Part shown: in pieces, positions 1-6,216 of the stretch
How the letters are laid out: every line of letters starts with the position of its first letter
How positions within the stretch are numbered: position 1 is the first letter of the stretch
Assembly: GCA_958417755.1 (NCBI GenBank)
Contig: CATZDY010000107.1
Coordinates: 1 to 8,722 of the forward strand
DNA from: an uncultured Peptococcaceae bacterium
GTDB lineage: Bacteria; Bacillota; Desulfotomaculia; Desulfotomaculales; Desulfocucumaceae
Direction: 5' to 3'
DNA: 8,722 nt
The notes under the pieces: generated by a model
Database searches by the model: none
The model's input: only the letters and a program-made list of their open reading frames with translations
Told to the model about the DNA's origin: nothing
Position numbers and translations under genes: made by a program

Positions 1-27
1 CCTATTGATAGTCTTTTTCTGGTCATT

Positions 28-1416
28 TTATTGATGGGCCAAAAAAGCTTTATACCCTTGATATGTCATATACACATCCACTTTACTGGATACTTCAAAA
101 GGTGAATGCATGCCTAACAATGCTACTCCACAATCTATCACATCCATATTATAATTGGCCAACATATAAGCTATGGTTCCACCACCACCTTGATCCACCT
201 TACCAAGCTCACCAGTTTGCCAAACAATTTTATGCTGATTAAAAATATGCCGAATCAAAGCTGTATATTCAGCAGATGCTTCACTGGTCCCACTTTTCCC
301 TCTAGCACCAGTATATCTTGTAAGCACAACACCACAACCTAACCGCGGGGTATTGTATTTATCCATGACCGCTTGATAATTGGGATCCAATCCTGCACTA
401 ACATCAGCTGAGATGACCCGGGAATGGGATAAAACGATTCTTCTTCGTAAATCATCATTCATTCCTGTGGTTGCAGCAATAATACCAGCTACAAAATTCT
501 CAAAAAACAATGACTGCATTCCTGTGTTTCCCATACTTCCTACCTCTTCTTTATCAACCAATAACAAGACAGCGGTTCTTTGGGGATTTGCTAGTTCAAG
601 CAAAGCTTTTAATCCTGTATAAACACAGACCCGGTCATCTTGTCCATATCCACCCACAAAACCTTGGTCAAAGCCTAAACTGGAAGCAGGCCATGCAGGG
701 ACAGCTTCTATTTCTGCACTGATAAAATCCTCTTCCTCCAATCCATACTCATTGGCTAATGCATGCAATACTGATTGTTTGAACTTTTTCTTTTCGTCTC
801 CAAGGGGAATACCCCCTACCAATATATTCAAAGATTCTCCTTCAATGGCTTCAGAAAGTTTTTTGCTCATTTGATCCTTAGCCAAATGAGGAAGCAAATC
901 AGCAATGGTGAACACAGGATCACCTATTTTTTCACCTAGCACAAAATGAACCTTTGTCCCATCTTCTTTGATGGCAACACCGTGTAAAGCCAAAGGAATA
1001 CCTACCCATTGATATTTTTTTAAACCACCATAATAATGGGTTTTAGCTAAAGCCATCAAGGCATCTTCATAAAAGGGCTCTGGTTTGAAATCCAAACGAG
1101 GGGAATCCACATGCGCACCAATGATATTCATGCCAACATCCAAGGGCTGACTTCCAATCACAGCCAAGGCCATTTGTTTTTGTCTATTGACTGCATAAAT
1201 CTTATCTCCTGGCTTCAGTCCTGGGCATGCATCAATGGATACAAAACCAGCGGCTTCAGCCAAAGCAATACAAGAATCAATTGTTTCCCTTTCTGTTTTT
1301 GATCCATTTAAAAATTGCAAATAAGTTTCATTAAAATTGAATATTTTTTTTCGCTCTTCCTCGCATAAACCTTCCCAGGCAGTTGCTTTAGAATCGCCAA
1401 AAGTTTGTGTTGTCAT
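28..1416 (-). CDS. apeA: M18 family zinc aminopeptidase (aminopeptidase 1 type)
   Basis: Predicted cytosolic metallo-aminopeptidase that removes N-terminal residues from peptides, a peptide-turnover enzyme. Family M18 carries a two-metal centre and its residues are visible (numbering from the upstream ATG at 1419): GAHVDSPRL at 101-109 with His103 and Asp105, GQDDR at 259-263 with the bridging Asp, DKEEVGSMGN at 289-298 with the catalytic and metal-binding Glu291/Glu292, SADVSAG at 337-343 with Asp339, and LLGMHSPFE at 434-442 with His438. Length (about 462 aa) matches the aminopeptidase 1 branch. No signal peptide. Two ATGs are adjacent, at 1419 and 1416. The GGAGGG at 1428-1423 is 3 nt from the first and 6 nt from the second, so I chose the second. 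About 155 bp separates it from cvpA, so it may have its own promoter, but none is convincing. The family is certain; the natural substrate cannot be read. Confidence 0.95.
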   Translation of the reverse strand: MTTQTFGDSKATAWEGLCEEERKKIFNFNETYLQFLNGSKTERETIDSCIALAEAAGFVSIDACPGLKPGDKIYAVNRQKQMALAVIGSQPLDVGMNIIGAHVDSPRLDFKPEPFYEDALMALAKTHYYGGLKKYQWVGIPLALHGVAIKEDGTKVHFVLGEKIGDPVFTIADLLPHLAKDQMSKKLSEAIEGESLNILVGGIPLGDEKKKFKQSVLHALANEYGLEEEDFISAEIEAVPAWPASSLGFDQGFVGGYGQDDRVCVYTGLKALLELANPQRTAVLLLVDKEEVGSMGNTGMQSLFFENFVAGIIAATTGMNDDLRRRIVLSHSRVISADVSAGLDPNYQAVMDKYNTPRLGCGVVLTRYTGARGKSGTSEASAEYTALIRHIFNQHKIVWQTGELGKVDQGGGGTIAYMLANYNMDVIDCGVALLGMHSPFEVSSKVDVYMTYQGYKAFLAHQ

Positions 1417-1571
1417 CATTATCCCTCCATGCCTAAAAGCATTATGTGAATTTTAATAGTAACTGACTGTCAGAAAACATCTATCTACAGTTTTTCGTAT
1501 TTCTATAAAAACTATCCTTTTATTGTTTGTTTATGCAAATAGATAAATATTATTGATAAAATTTAGTATGG

Positions 1572-2276
1572 TTATATGTTTGTATGGAACAATTTCATAT
1601 TTCCTGGCAAAGAAATATCAAAATAATCAAGTCCATGTAACATATACGTCACCCCTTGGGAGTTAGATAGAACTTTGGAAAACCAGCTGACATTCTCCCC
1701 TCCAGAAACAACCATAAAGATCCAATGAAAATAAACCACCAATACAATCAATAACATAACGAATAAAATTCCCCGGGTAAATCCAAAAAAAGCTCCTCCA
1801 ATTTTATCAAAAAAACCCAAAAAGCCAAATGAAAGGATTTTTGCTAAAAAACCCAAAATAAATCCTCCAAGGAGAGATACACCTAAAAACAAAATAACAA
1901 ATGAAACGACATTTAATACCCCATTATGTAAAAATCCATTCAAATATTGTAAAGGTTCTGTCATTTTTTCTGGCTTTAAAAGATCTAACCAATTTTGACT
2001 TAAAGATTGTAAAACTTGTATATTATCAAATGCAGCTGAGGGTGCATTTGATAATGTATTGTTCATATATATGCTCATCAAATATTTATCAATATAGGTC
2101 CCCACTTGCCAATGCTTTTCTAAATAACTAGCAAATGTTTGACAATACTGAAAAGCTACAACAAACCCCAAAACAATACTTGCCAATCGAACTACTGATT
2201 TTATGAGACCCCTTTGTATTCCTCGCCATACGGACAGAGCCAATACAATAAGCATGGCAGCATCCATCCAATTCAT
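1572..2276 (-). CDS. CvpA family integral membrane protein
   Basis: Small inner-membrane protein of the CvpA (colicin V production) family, 234 aa. The N-terminus (MNWMDAAMLIVLALSVWRG) runs straight into a first hydrophobic helix, with a second at about 27-45, a third at about 118-146 and a fourth at about 162-190. The segment DKIGGAFFGFTRGIL (157-171) is the family's typical Gly-rich turn before the last helix. The loop between helices 2 and 3 is long and polar. The biochemical role of CvpA proteins in Gram-positives is not settled; in enterobacteria they affect colicin V export and envelope stress tolerance. The RBS GAGGTG lies 5 nt before the ATG. The gene starts 58 bp after the ykvI-like stop with no terminator between, so the two are probably co-transcribed. 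The family call is good; the function is open. Confidence 0.85.
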   Translation of the reverse strand: MNWMDAAMLIVLALSVWRGIQRGLIKSVVRLASIVLGFVVAFQYCQTFASYLEKHWQVGTYIDKYLMSIYMNNTLSNAPSAAFDNIQVLQSLSQNWLDLLKPEKMTEPLQYLNGFLHNGVLNVVSFVILFLGVSLLGGFILGFLAKILSFGFLGFFDKIGGAFFGFTRGILFVMLLIVLVVYFHWIFMVVSGGENVSWFSKVLSNSQGVTYMLHGLDYFDISLPGNMKLFHTNI

Positions 2277-2334
2277 ACAAGCACCTCAATCATTGATTTC
2301 ATTCAGAAAGGAATCTTCATTTTTTATTACATAA

Positions 2335-3387
2335 TTATAACCAAAATCCTCTTTTCCTTTTCAGAAAAACCAAAATAGGATATAAGCTCAAAGCCCCCAC
2401 AAGAACAAAGCCGCAATAACCAAATAAAGGGTAAAGCACCTTAATAAGCACTGAAAATTTGACCAAGGCCAAAGGAATCATGGCGATAATCAAAAGAAAA
2501 ATAGTAAACCTATACTTTTTACTGCCAGCATGATAAAATCTAGTGGCAAATCCATGGGCATCAGCCACTGCTGTAGTTAACATAGCAAGCCATATTAATC
2601 CGCTAATGAAAAACGAACATTTTCCAGGTAAATAGGATGCCATATACATGAGTGGTATTTCATAGGTTACAATATGGGGTAAACAAATGAATTGTGCCAT
2701 AACCACCAACAAAATCATACTTCCCATCAATATTCCACCACAAAAAACTCCACTTATACCTTGTTTTTTTGCTGTTTCTTTGCCTAATGAAGATAAAACA
2801 GATACAGCCACAATCATATTATAAGAAACATATAGTAAGGCTGATAAAATAGCTCCATTTTCTTTATAAGTGATTTCTTCAGAAAAATTGTTATTTGAAG
2901 GCCCCCATAAAAATATCAACATGCAAACCAAAAAAATTGCAATCATTTTTATTGGAACTAACAAAGCATTGGCATTCACAAACCCCTGATTTCCTTTTGT
3001 CAAAATAAGATACGTACATAAAGCTGTACATACAATACCTGTAATAGCAGGAAATCCAAATTGTTCTGAAAATATTGCCCCACTACCTGCAAGCATAATA
3101 AGAAATCCCCCAGCTAACATTAAAATGCACAATCCATCAAATAATTTTATCAATTTATCATTTAATATATCTTGGAGGATACCCATATAATTTTCAGTGT
3201 TTTTTGTAATGGCTATCAACATTGTCACAACACCTAAATAAGCAAATAAAACACCTGCTATGATTGCGCCTATCATTCCATTGCCACCGTAAAGGGTAAA
3301 AAATTGCATGACTTCTTGTCCTGAAGCAAATCCTGCTCCTATCATGGAACCAGCATATACCATAGCAATCCTATATATTCGCCCCAA
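2335..3387 (-). CDS. ykvI: YkvI family multi-pass membrane protein, possible transporter
   Basis: Integral membrane protein of about 350 aa with roughly ten hydrophobic segments. Near the N-terminus (residues 12-25 from the chosen start) is AGSMIGAGFASGQE, the hallmark of B. subtilis YkvI-like proteins. These are distantly related to the LeuT-fold amino acid/cation symporters, whose first helix is similarly broken by glycines. A second distinctive stretch, TTAVADAHGFATRF, lies at about 271-284. A transport role is inferred and the substrate is unknown. Start choice: an in-frame ATG at 3402 has no properly spaced RBS, whereas GGAGGTG at 3400-3394 sits 6 nt before a TTG at 3387, so TTG is the likely start. 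The gene is divergent from yyaC and is followed by cvpA. High confidence for the family, low for function. Confidence 0.88.
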   Translation of the reverse strand: MGRIYRIAMVYAGSMIGAGFASGQEVMQFFTLYGGNGMIGAIIAGVLFAYLGVVTMLIAITKNTENYMGILQDILNDKLIKLFDGLCILMLAGGFLIMLAGSGAIFSEQFGFPAITGIVCTALCTYLILTKGNQGFVNANALLVPIKMIAIFLVCMLIFLWGPSNNNFSEEITYKENGAILSALLYVSYNMIVAVSVLSSLGKETAKKQGISGVFCGGILMGSMILLVVMAQFICLPHIVTYEIPLMYMASYLPGKCSFFISGLIWLAMLTTAVADAHGFATRFYHAGSKKYRFTIFLLIIAMIPLALVKFSVLIKVLYPLFGYCGFVLVGALSLYPILVFLKRKRGFWL

Positions 3388-3393
3388 AGCTTT

Positions 3394-3400
3394 CACCTCC
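3394..3400 (-). promoter_or_regulatory. Start-deciding RBS of the ykvI-like gene
   Basis: On the minus strand GGAGGTG is followed by AAAGCT and then TTG at 3387-3385. It lies inside the codons of the longer reading frame that begins with ATG at 3402, so the longer start would place the only good ribosome site within the coding region. This favours the TTG start, giving MGRIYRIAMVYAG as the N-terminus. Confidence 0.7.
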
Positions 3401-3461
3401 ATACACCTTATGCAAAGTAAAAAAAATTATCCTGTGTTTTCCCTTTCTTTTTATTTTTTAT

Positions 3462-3491
3462 GTATAAAACCATCATCAATTGGTCATACAT
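3462..3491 (+). promoter_or_regulatory. Possible forespore sigma (SigG/SigF-like) promoter for yyaC
   Basis: GTATA at 3462-3466 is followed by an 18-nt spacer and CATACAT at 3485-3491. The SigG consensus known from Bacillus is roughly GHATR, 18 nt, CATNMTA, so the -35 and spacing fit and five of seven -10 bases match. A GG at 3482-3483 also gives a partial SigF-type -10. As I recall, yyaC in B. subtilis is a forespore gene, which makes such a promoter plausible. The 5' leader would be a little over 110 nt, rather long. This is an inference from a short, imperfect motif in an AT-rich gap. Confidence 0.28.
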
Positions 3492-3514
3492 ATAAATAGA
3501 ATGAATCATCCAGT

Positions 3515-3543
3515 TTTAGACTGTAGGATTTTTTAGGAATAAT
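3515..3543 (+). promoter_or_regulatory. Possible vegetative SigA-like promoter for yyaC
   Basis: TTTAGA at 3515-3520, a 17-nt spacer, then AATAAT at 3538-3543: four of six and five of six matches to TTGACA and TATAAT. It lies about 70 nt before the yyaC GTG start and is an alternative to the sporulation-type site upstream. AT-rich sequence produces such matches easily. Confidence 0.25.
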
Positions 3544-3612
3544 TATCATGCAATTAGGCAATGATAGATGATGGATGAATCAGCATATTAATCAACAAAT
3601 AGGAGGGATATA

Positions 3613-4233
3613 GTGGACATTGCCAATACATTAAAATGTGACACGAATCCCCACAAAACAAAAATAAGATTAGAGGATCCCCTGGCTGTAGCAAAATTTA
3701 GTTGGGATATGAATAAAAGATTGAATAAATTAACAACAGAGAAAAAGCGTCCTTTAATCATGCTTTGCATTGGAACAGATCGATCTACAGGAGATTGTCT
3801 TGGGCCTCTTACTGGGGAGAAATTGGATGCAGCAAATGAAAATGAAATGATCGTGTATGGGACCCTTGAACAACCTGTACATGCCAGTAATCTTCAAGAA
3901 ACAATTTCTGAGATAAAAAGAAATTTCGATAATCCCATTATTATTGCCATTGACGCTTGTTTAGGAAGTGCGGAGAATATTGGTTGTATCCAAATTGGAG
4001 AAGGCTCGCTCCAACCTGGCGCTGGTGTAAATAAGAATCTACCTTCTGTGGGGGACTTACATATTACTGGAGTTGTTAATGTAGGTGGGTTTCTTGAATA
4101 TATGGTATTACAAAATACTAGACTCAATATTGTAATGAAAATGTCAAGTTTAATTGCCAAAGGAATCCAAAGAGCTTTACATCAGCAAAAAAATTGCCAA
4201 ACAAAAAACGATTTATTTTTCTATGAATCCTAA
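3613..4233 (+). CDS. yyaC: YyaC family spore protein (DUF1256, GPR-like putative protease)
   Basis: Putative sporulation-specific protein, 206 aa, related to the germination protease GPR that degrades small acid-soluble spore proteins. Its own proteolytic activity is, to my knowledge, not firmly shown. Family motifs are clear: CIGTDRSTGDCLGPLTG at 52-68, GTLEQPVHASNL at 83-94, AIDACLG at 112-118 and GAGVNKNLPSVGD at 136-148, where the conserved acidic residues of the GPR-like fold lie. No signal peptide or membrane helix. The start is GTG at 3613 with a perfect AGGAGG at 3601-3606 six nt upstream. It is the only plus-strand gene here. It converges on parB, with the parS palindrome between them, and diverges from the ykvI-like gene. 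Adjacency to parB (spo0J) is also found in B. subtilis. Its presence points to an endospore former. Confidence 0.93.
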   Translation: MDIANTLKCDTNPHKTKIRLEDPLAVAKFSWDMNKRLNKLTTEKKRPLIMLCIGTDRSTGDCLGPLTGEKLDAANENEMIVYGTLEQPVHASNLQETISEIKRNFDNPIIIAIDACLGSAENIGCIQIGEGSLQPGAGVNKNLPSVGDLHITGVVNVGGFLEYMVLQNTRLNIVMKMSSLIAKGIQRALHQQKNCQTKNDLFFYES

Positions 4234-4273
4234 TAGCTTTTTATACATTGAAAATCAATATTTCTAAAAAATA

Positions 4274-4307
4274 AAAGGCAATTGTTTCACGTGAAACAAT
4301 TGCCTTT
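4274..4307. terminator. 34-bp perfect palindrome, probable bidirectional terminator for parB and yyaC
   Basis: The two 17-nt arms (left arm AAAGGCAATTGTTTCAC) are exact reverse complements with no spacer in DNA. As RNA they fold into a 15-bp stem with an ACGU tetraloop. On the minus strand, the direction of parB, the stem is followed by TATTTTTTAG, a good U-rich tail. On the plus strand, the direction of yyaC, the tail TTTATTTAAA is weaker. It starts 9 bp past the parB stop and about 40 bp past the yyaC stop, the usual place for a shared terminator. The central 16 bp form a parS site, so the element appears to have two jobs. Confidence 0.8.
4283..4298. other. parS: parS centromere-like site (ParB/Spo0J binding)
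   Basis: TGTTTCACGTGAAACA matches the Bacillota parS consensus TGTTNCACGTGAAACA at every position. ParB dimers bind this site through their helix-turn-helix, load as CTP-dependent sliding clamps, spread along the DNA and recruit SMC condensin near the origin. It lies 18 bp downstream of the parB stop, between convergent parB and yyaC, whereas one B. subtilis site is inside the spo0J coding sequence. I saw no second copy of its CACGTG core in the window. Confidence 0.95.
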
Positions 4308-4315
4308 ATTTAAAT

Positions 4316-5182
4316 TCATGCATTCATTTCCTGCCCTGTAATAACCTTTACCAACCATTTCAAATCATCTTCACCATTAAATTGAATCACAATTTTTCCT
4401 CCACCTTCTGGGGCAGAAGTTATCTTAACATTTGTAGACAACACACTGGTCATTTGATTTTCAATATCTTTAATCTTGTAGGGTTTTCTTTTGATTTTAC
4501 GAGTGCTTTGCTTTTTCTCGTTCATAGCTTTTACCAATTTTTCAGTCTGACGTACATTCAACTGATATTCCACAATCTTTTGCACCATTTTCATTTGATG
4601 TTTTTGCTCGTTTAAACCTAACACAGCCCGGGCATGCCCAGCTGTTATTTTCTCCTCCATTAACATGGTTTTGATATCTAAAGGAAGAGATAACAAACGT
4701 ACCATATTACCAATAAAAGAACGGCTTTTTCCTAATCTTTTTGATAAATCTTCTTGAGTCAAACCAAAATCATCCATTAAAACCCGATATGCCATGGCTT
4801 CTTCCATGGGATTTAAATCTTCCCTTTGTATGTTTTCAATTAAAGCAACAGCCGTGGCTTCTAAATCACCATATTCCCGCACAATGGCAGGAATATGTTC
4901 CATGTTTAATTGCAAACAAGCACGCCATCTTCTTTCCCCAGCAATGATTTCATAACTACCTTCCTGTAAAGGTCGAACCACTATGGGCTGCACAACTCCA
5001 TGCTGATGAATTGAATCCGCCAATTCCTGTAACTTACTTTCATCAATCATTTTTCTTGGTTGTTTTGTGTTGGGAATGACATCAGCAACATTGATATATT
5101 TTACTTTTTCATTACTCTCATCTTCCAGGGTAACCGGTAATAAAGCTTCCAAACCTTTTCCCAGACCCCTTTTTTTATTCAA
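4316..5182 (-). CDS. parB: Chromosome partitioning protein ParB / Spo0J
   Basis: CTP-dependent DNA clamp that binds parS, organises the origin region, recruits SMC and stimulates the ParA ATPase. 288 aa. The N-terminal KRGLGKGLEALL (4-15) is the ParA-activating peptide. The CTP-binding/ParB core follows, with GVVQP (62-66), AGERRWRA (81-88) and ENIQRE (116-121). The helix-turn-helix spans LTQEDLSKRLGKSRSFIGNMVRLLSLP (141-167) with GHARAVL after it (182-188). A Lys/Arg-rich linker (about 212-236) leads to the C-terminal dimerisation domain (about 237-284). The start is TTG at 5182: an in-frame TGA lies only three codons upstream and the conserved N-terminus begins immediately, so no other start is possible. 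AAGGAAG about 9 nt upstream serves as RBS. It overlaps parA by 8 nt, implying translational coupling. Confidence 0.97.
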   Translation of the reverse strand: MNKKRGLGKGLEALLPVTLEDESNEKVKYINVADVIPNTKQPRKMIDESKLQELADSIHQHGVVQPIVVRPLQEGSYEIIAGERRWRACLQLNMEHIPAIVREYGDLEATAVALIENIQREDLNPMEEAMAYRVLMDDFGLTQEDLSKRLGKSRSFIGNMVRLLSLPLDIKTMLMEEKITAGHARAVLGLNEQKHQMKMVQKIVEYQLNVRQTEKLVKAMNEKKQSTRKIKRKPYKIKDIENQMTSVLSTNVKITSAPEGGGKIVIQFNGEDDLKWLVKVITGQEMNA

Positions 5183-5936
5183 TCCCCATCACTTCCTTAG
5201 CCAAGTCTTGATACACTTCTGCGCCCCTGGAACGTTTGTCATATACCATAACAGGTTTTCCATGACTGGGTGCTTCACTTAATCTTACATTTCTTGGGAT
5301 AATAGTGCGATATACTTTATTCTTAAAGTGCTTTTTCACTTCTTCCACCACTTGAATGCTAAGATTTGTCCGTCCGTCAAACATTGTCAACAGCACACCT
5401 TCAATTGTTAATTTCTGATTAATTTTTTCCTGCACTAATTTTAGGGTATTTAATAATTGTCCTAATCCTTCCAATGCATAATACTCACATTGTATAGGTA
5501 TAATCACAGAATCTGCTGCAGCCAAAGCATTTAAAGTTAGCAACCCCAAAGAAGGGGGGCAATCTATTAAAATATAATCATAATGTTCCTTTGCTTTTTT
5601 CAAAGAACCCTTTAATAGAAATTCTCTTTTAGGCATTGATACCATTTCAATTTCAGCACCAGCTAATTCCATCCTTGCAGGTAAAATCCATAAATGCTTA
5701 AGTGGTGTTTGCAAAATAACATTTAAAATAGCAATATCATTGATGAGTACATCATAAACTGTAAATTTGAGCGCATCCTTATCTAAACCCAAACCACTGG
5801 TGGCGTTTCCCTGTGGATCAATGTCCACCAGCAACACTCTTTGACCCATAAGGGAAAGCCATGCCGAAAGATTCACTGCAGTGGTGGTTTTGGCTACGCC
5901 TCCTTTTTGATTGGCAATGGCAATGATTTTCCCCAA
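5175..5936 (-). CDS. parA: Chromosome partitioning ATPase ParA / Soj
   Basis: MinD/ParA-type ATPase that dimerises on ATP binding, coats the nucleoid and works with ParB at parS. In spore formers, Soj also regulates DnaA and sporulation genes. From the chosen start: deviant Walker A KGGVAKTT at 11-18, DIDPQGN at 38-44 (Walker A'), LIDCPPSLGLL at 123-133 (Walker B), PRNVRLSEAPSHGKP at 214-228 and RSRGAEVY at 235-242. Residue 15 is Ala (codon GCC) where B. subtilis Soj has Gly. An upstream ATG at 5978 would add 14 residues, but GGAG at 5948-5945 lies 8 nt before a TTG at 5936. That start gives MGKIIAIANQ and 253 aa, as I recall the same length as B. subtilis Soj. An 8-nt overlap with parB indicates one transcript. 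No noc gene precedes it. Confidence 0.97.
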   Translation of the reverse strand: MGKIIAIANQKGGVAKTTTAVNLSAWLSLMGQRVLLVDIDPQGNATSGLGLDKDALKFTVYDVLINDIAILNVILQTPLKHLWILPARMELAGAEIEMVSMPKREFLLKGSLKKAKEHYDYILIDCPPSLGLLTLNALAAADSVIIPIQCEYYALEGLGQLLNTLKLVQEKINQKLTIEGVLLTMFDGRTNLSIQVVEEVKKHFKNKVYRTIIPRNVRLSEAPSHGKPVMVYDKRSRGAEVYQDLAKEVMGIE

Positions 5937-5944
5937 ATTACCCA

Positions 5945-5948
5945 CTCC
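5945..5948 (-). promoter_or_regulatory. Start-deciding RBS of parA
   Basis: GGAG followed by TGGGTAAT and then TTG at 5936-5934 on the minus strand. It lies inside the 14-codon extension that an ATG at 5978 would give, and that extension (LNCFVIKRNGVGN) has no counterpart in ParA proteins. The TTG start is therefore preferred. Confidence 0.65.
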
Positions 5949-6004
5949 GTTCCTTTTTATGACAAAACAATTCAACAATTCTATTTCAAGATCCTTCTAA
6001 TCTT

Positions 6005-6038
6005 ATCATACCTAACCAATATACATACAAGAATCATA
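6005..6038 (-). promoter_or_regulatory. Weak candidate promoter region for parAB
   Basis: The gap between the rsmG terminator and parA is AT-rich and must hold a parAB promoter if that terminator is efficient. On the minus strand two copies of TATGAT (6038-6033 and 6010-6005) each match five of six bases of a -10 box, but neither has a good -35 at 16-18 nt. The nearer copy would give a leader of about 60-70 nt. No riboswitch-like fold or small reading frame was recognised here. Confidence 0.18.
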
Positions 6039-6113
6039 CGAAAAACTTGCAAAATATAATTTTTAGCAATCAAAGATAAATGAATAAGATTATCCAATGG
6101 GGGAGGGGAGAGA

Positions 6114-6160
6114 TGTAAAAGTAAAAACCACTAACAAAAGTATACAATTTGTTAGTGGTT
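6114..6160 (-). terminator. Intrinsic terminator of the mnmG-rsmG unit
   Basis: AACCACTAACAAA at 6126-6138 and TTTGTTAGTGGTT at 6148-6160 are exact reverse complements, giving a 13-bp stem with a 9-nt loop. On the minus strand the stem runs into TTTTTACTTTTAC, a typical U-rich tail. It begins about 57 nt after the rsmG stop and separates mnmG-rsmG from parAB. The plus strand lacks a U-tail after the stem, so it acts in one direction. Confidence 0.85.
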
Positions 6161-6216
6161 CCAATCTTTATCAATAGGACGAATACAATATTTAAAGAAT
6201 AAGGTTTTTACTTTTT

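Noticed and set aside
1463..1473. Odd palindrome CTGACTGTCAG upstream of the aminopeptidase gene, possible operator
   Set aside because: Short, single copy, no known regulator motif recognised and no adjacent convincing promoter.
1489..1513. Inverted repeat AGTTTTT/AAAAACT between cvpA and the aminopeptidase gene
   Set aside because: Only a 7-bp, almost all A-T stem with an 11-nt loop and no U-tail on either side; too weak to call a terminator.
1572..3387. Colicin/bacteriocin or phage-defence cassette suggested by the CvpA name
   Set aside because: CvpA-family proteins are widespread housekeeping membrane proteins; no bacteriocin precursor, immunity gene, nuclease or mobile element is present nearby.
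4247..4259. Small hairpin ATTGA-AAA-TCAAT after the yyaC stop
   Set aside because: Five-base A-T-rich stem without a U-tail; the large palindrome just downstream is the credible terminator.
5841..6059. Plus-strand open frame overlapping the 5' part of parA
   Set aside because: Antisense to parA, no ribosome binding site and no recognisable protein features; a shadow frame, as are the other plus-strand frames opposite the minus-strand genes.
6112..6120. G-rich Shine-Dalgarno-like stretch followed by ATG on the plus strand
   Set aside because: The ATG is followed immediately by TAA, so there is no reading frame.
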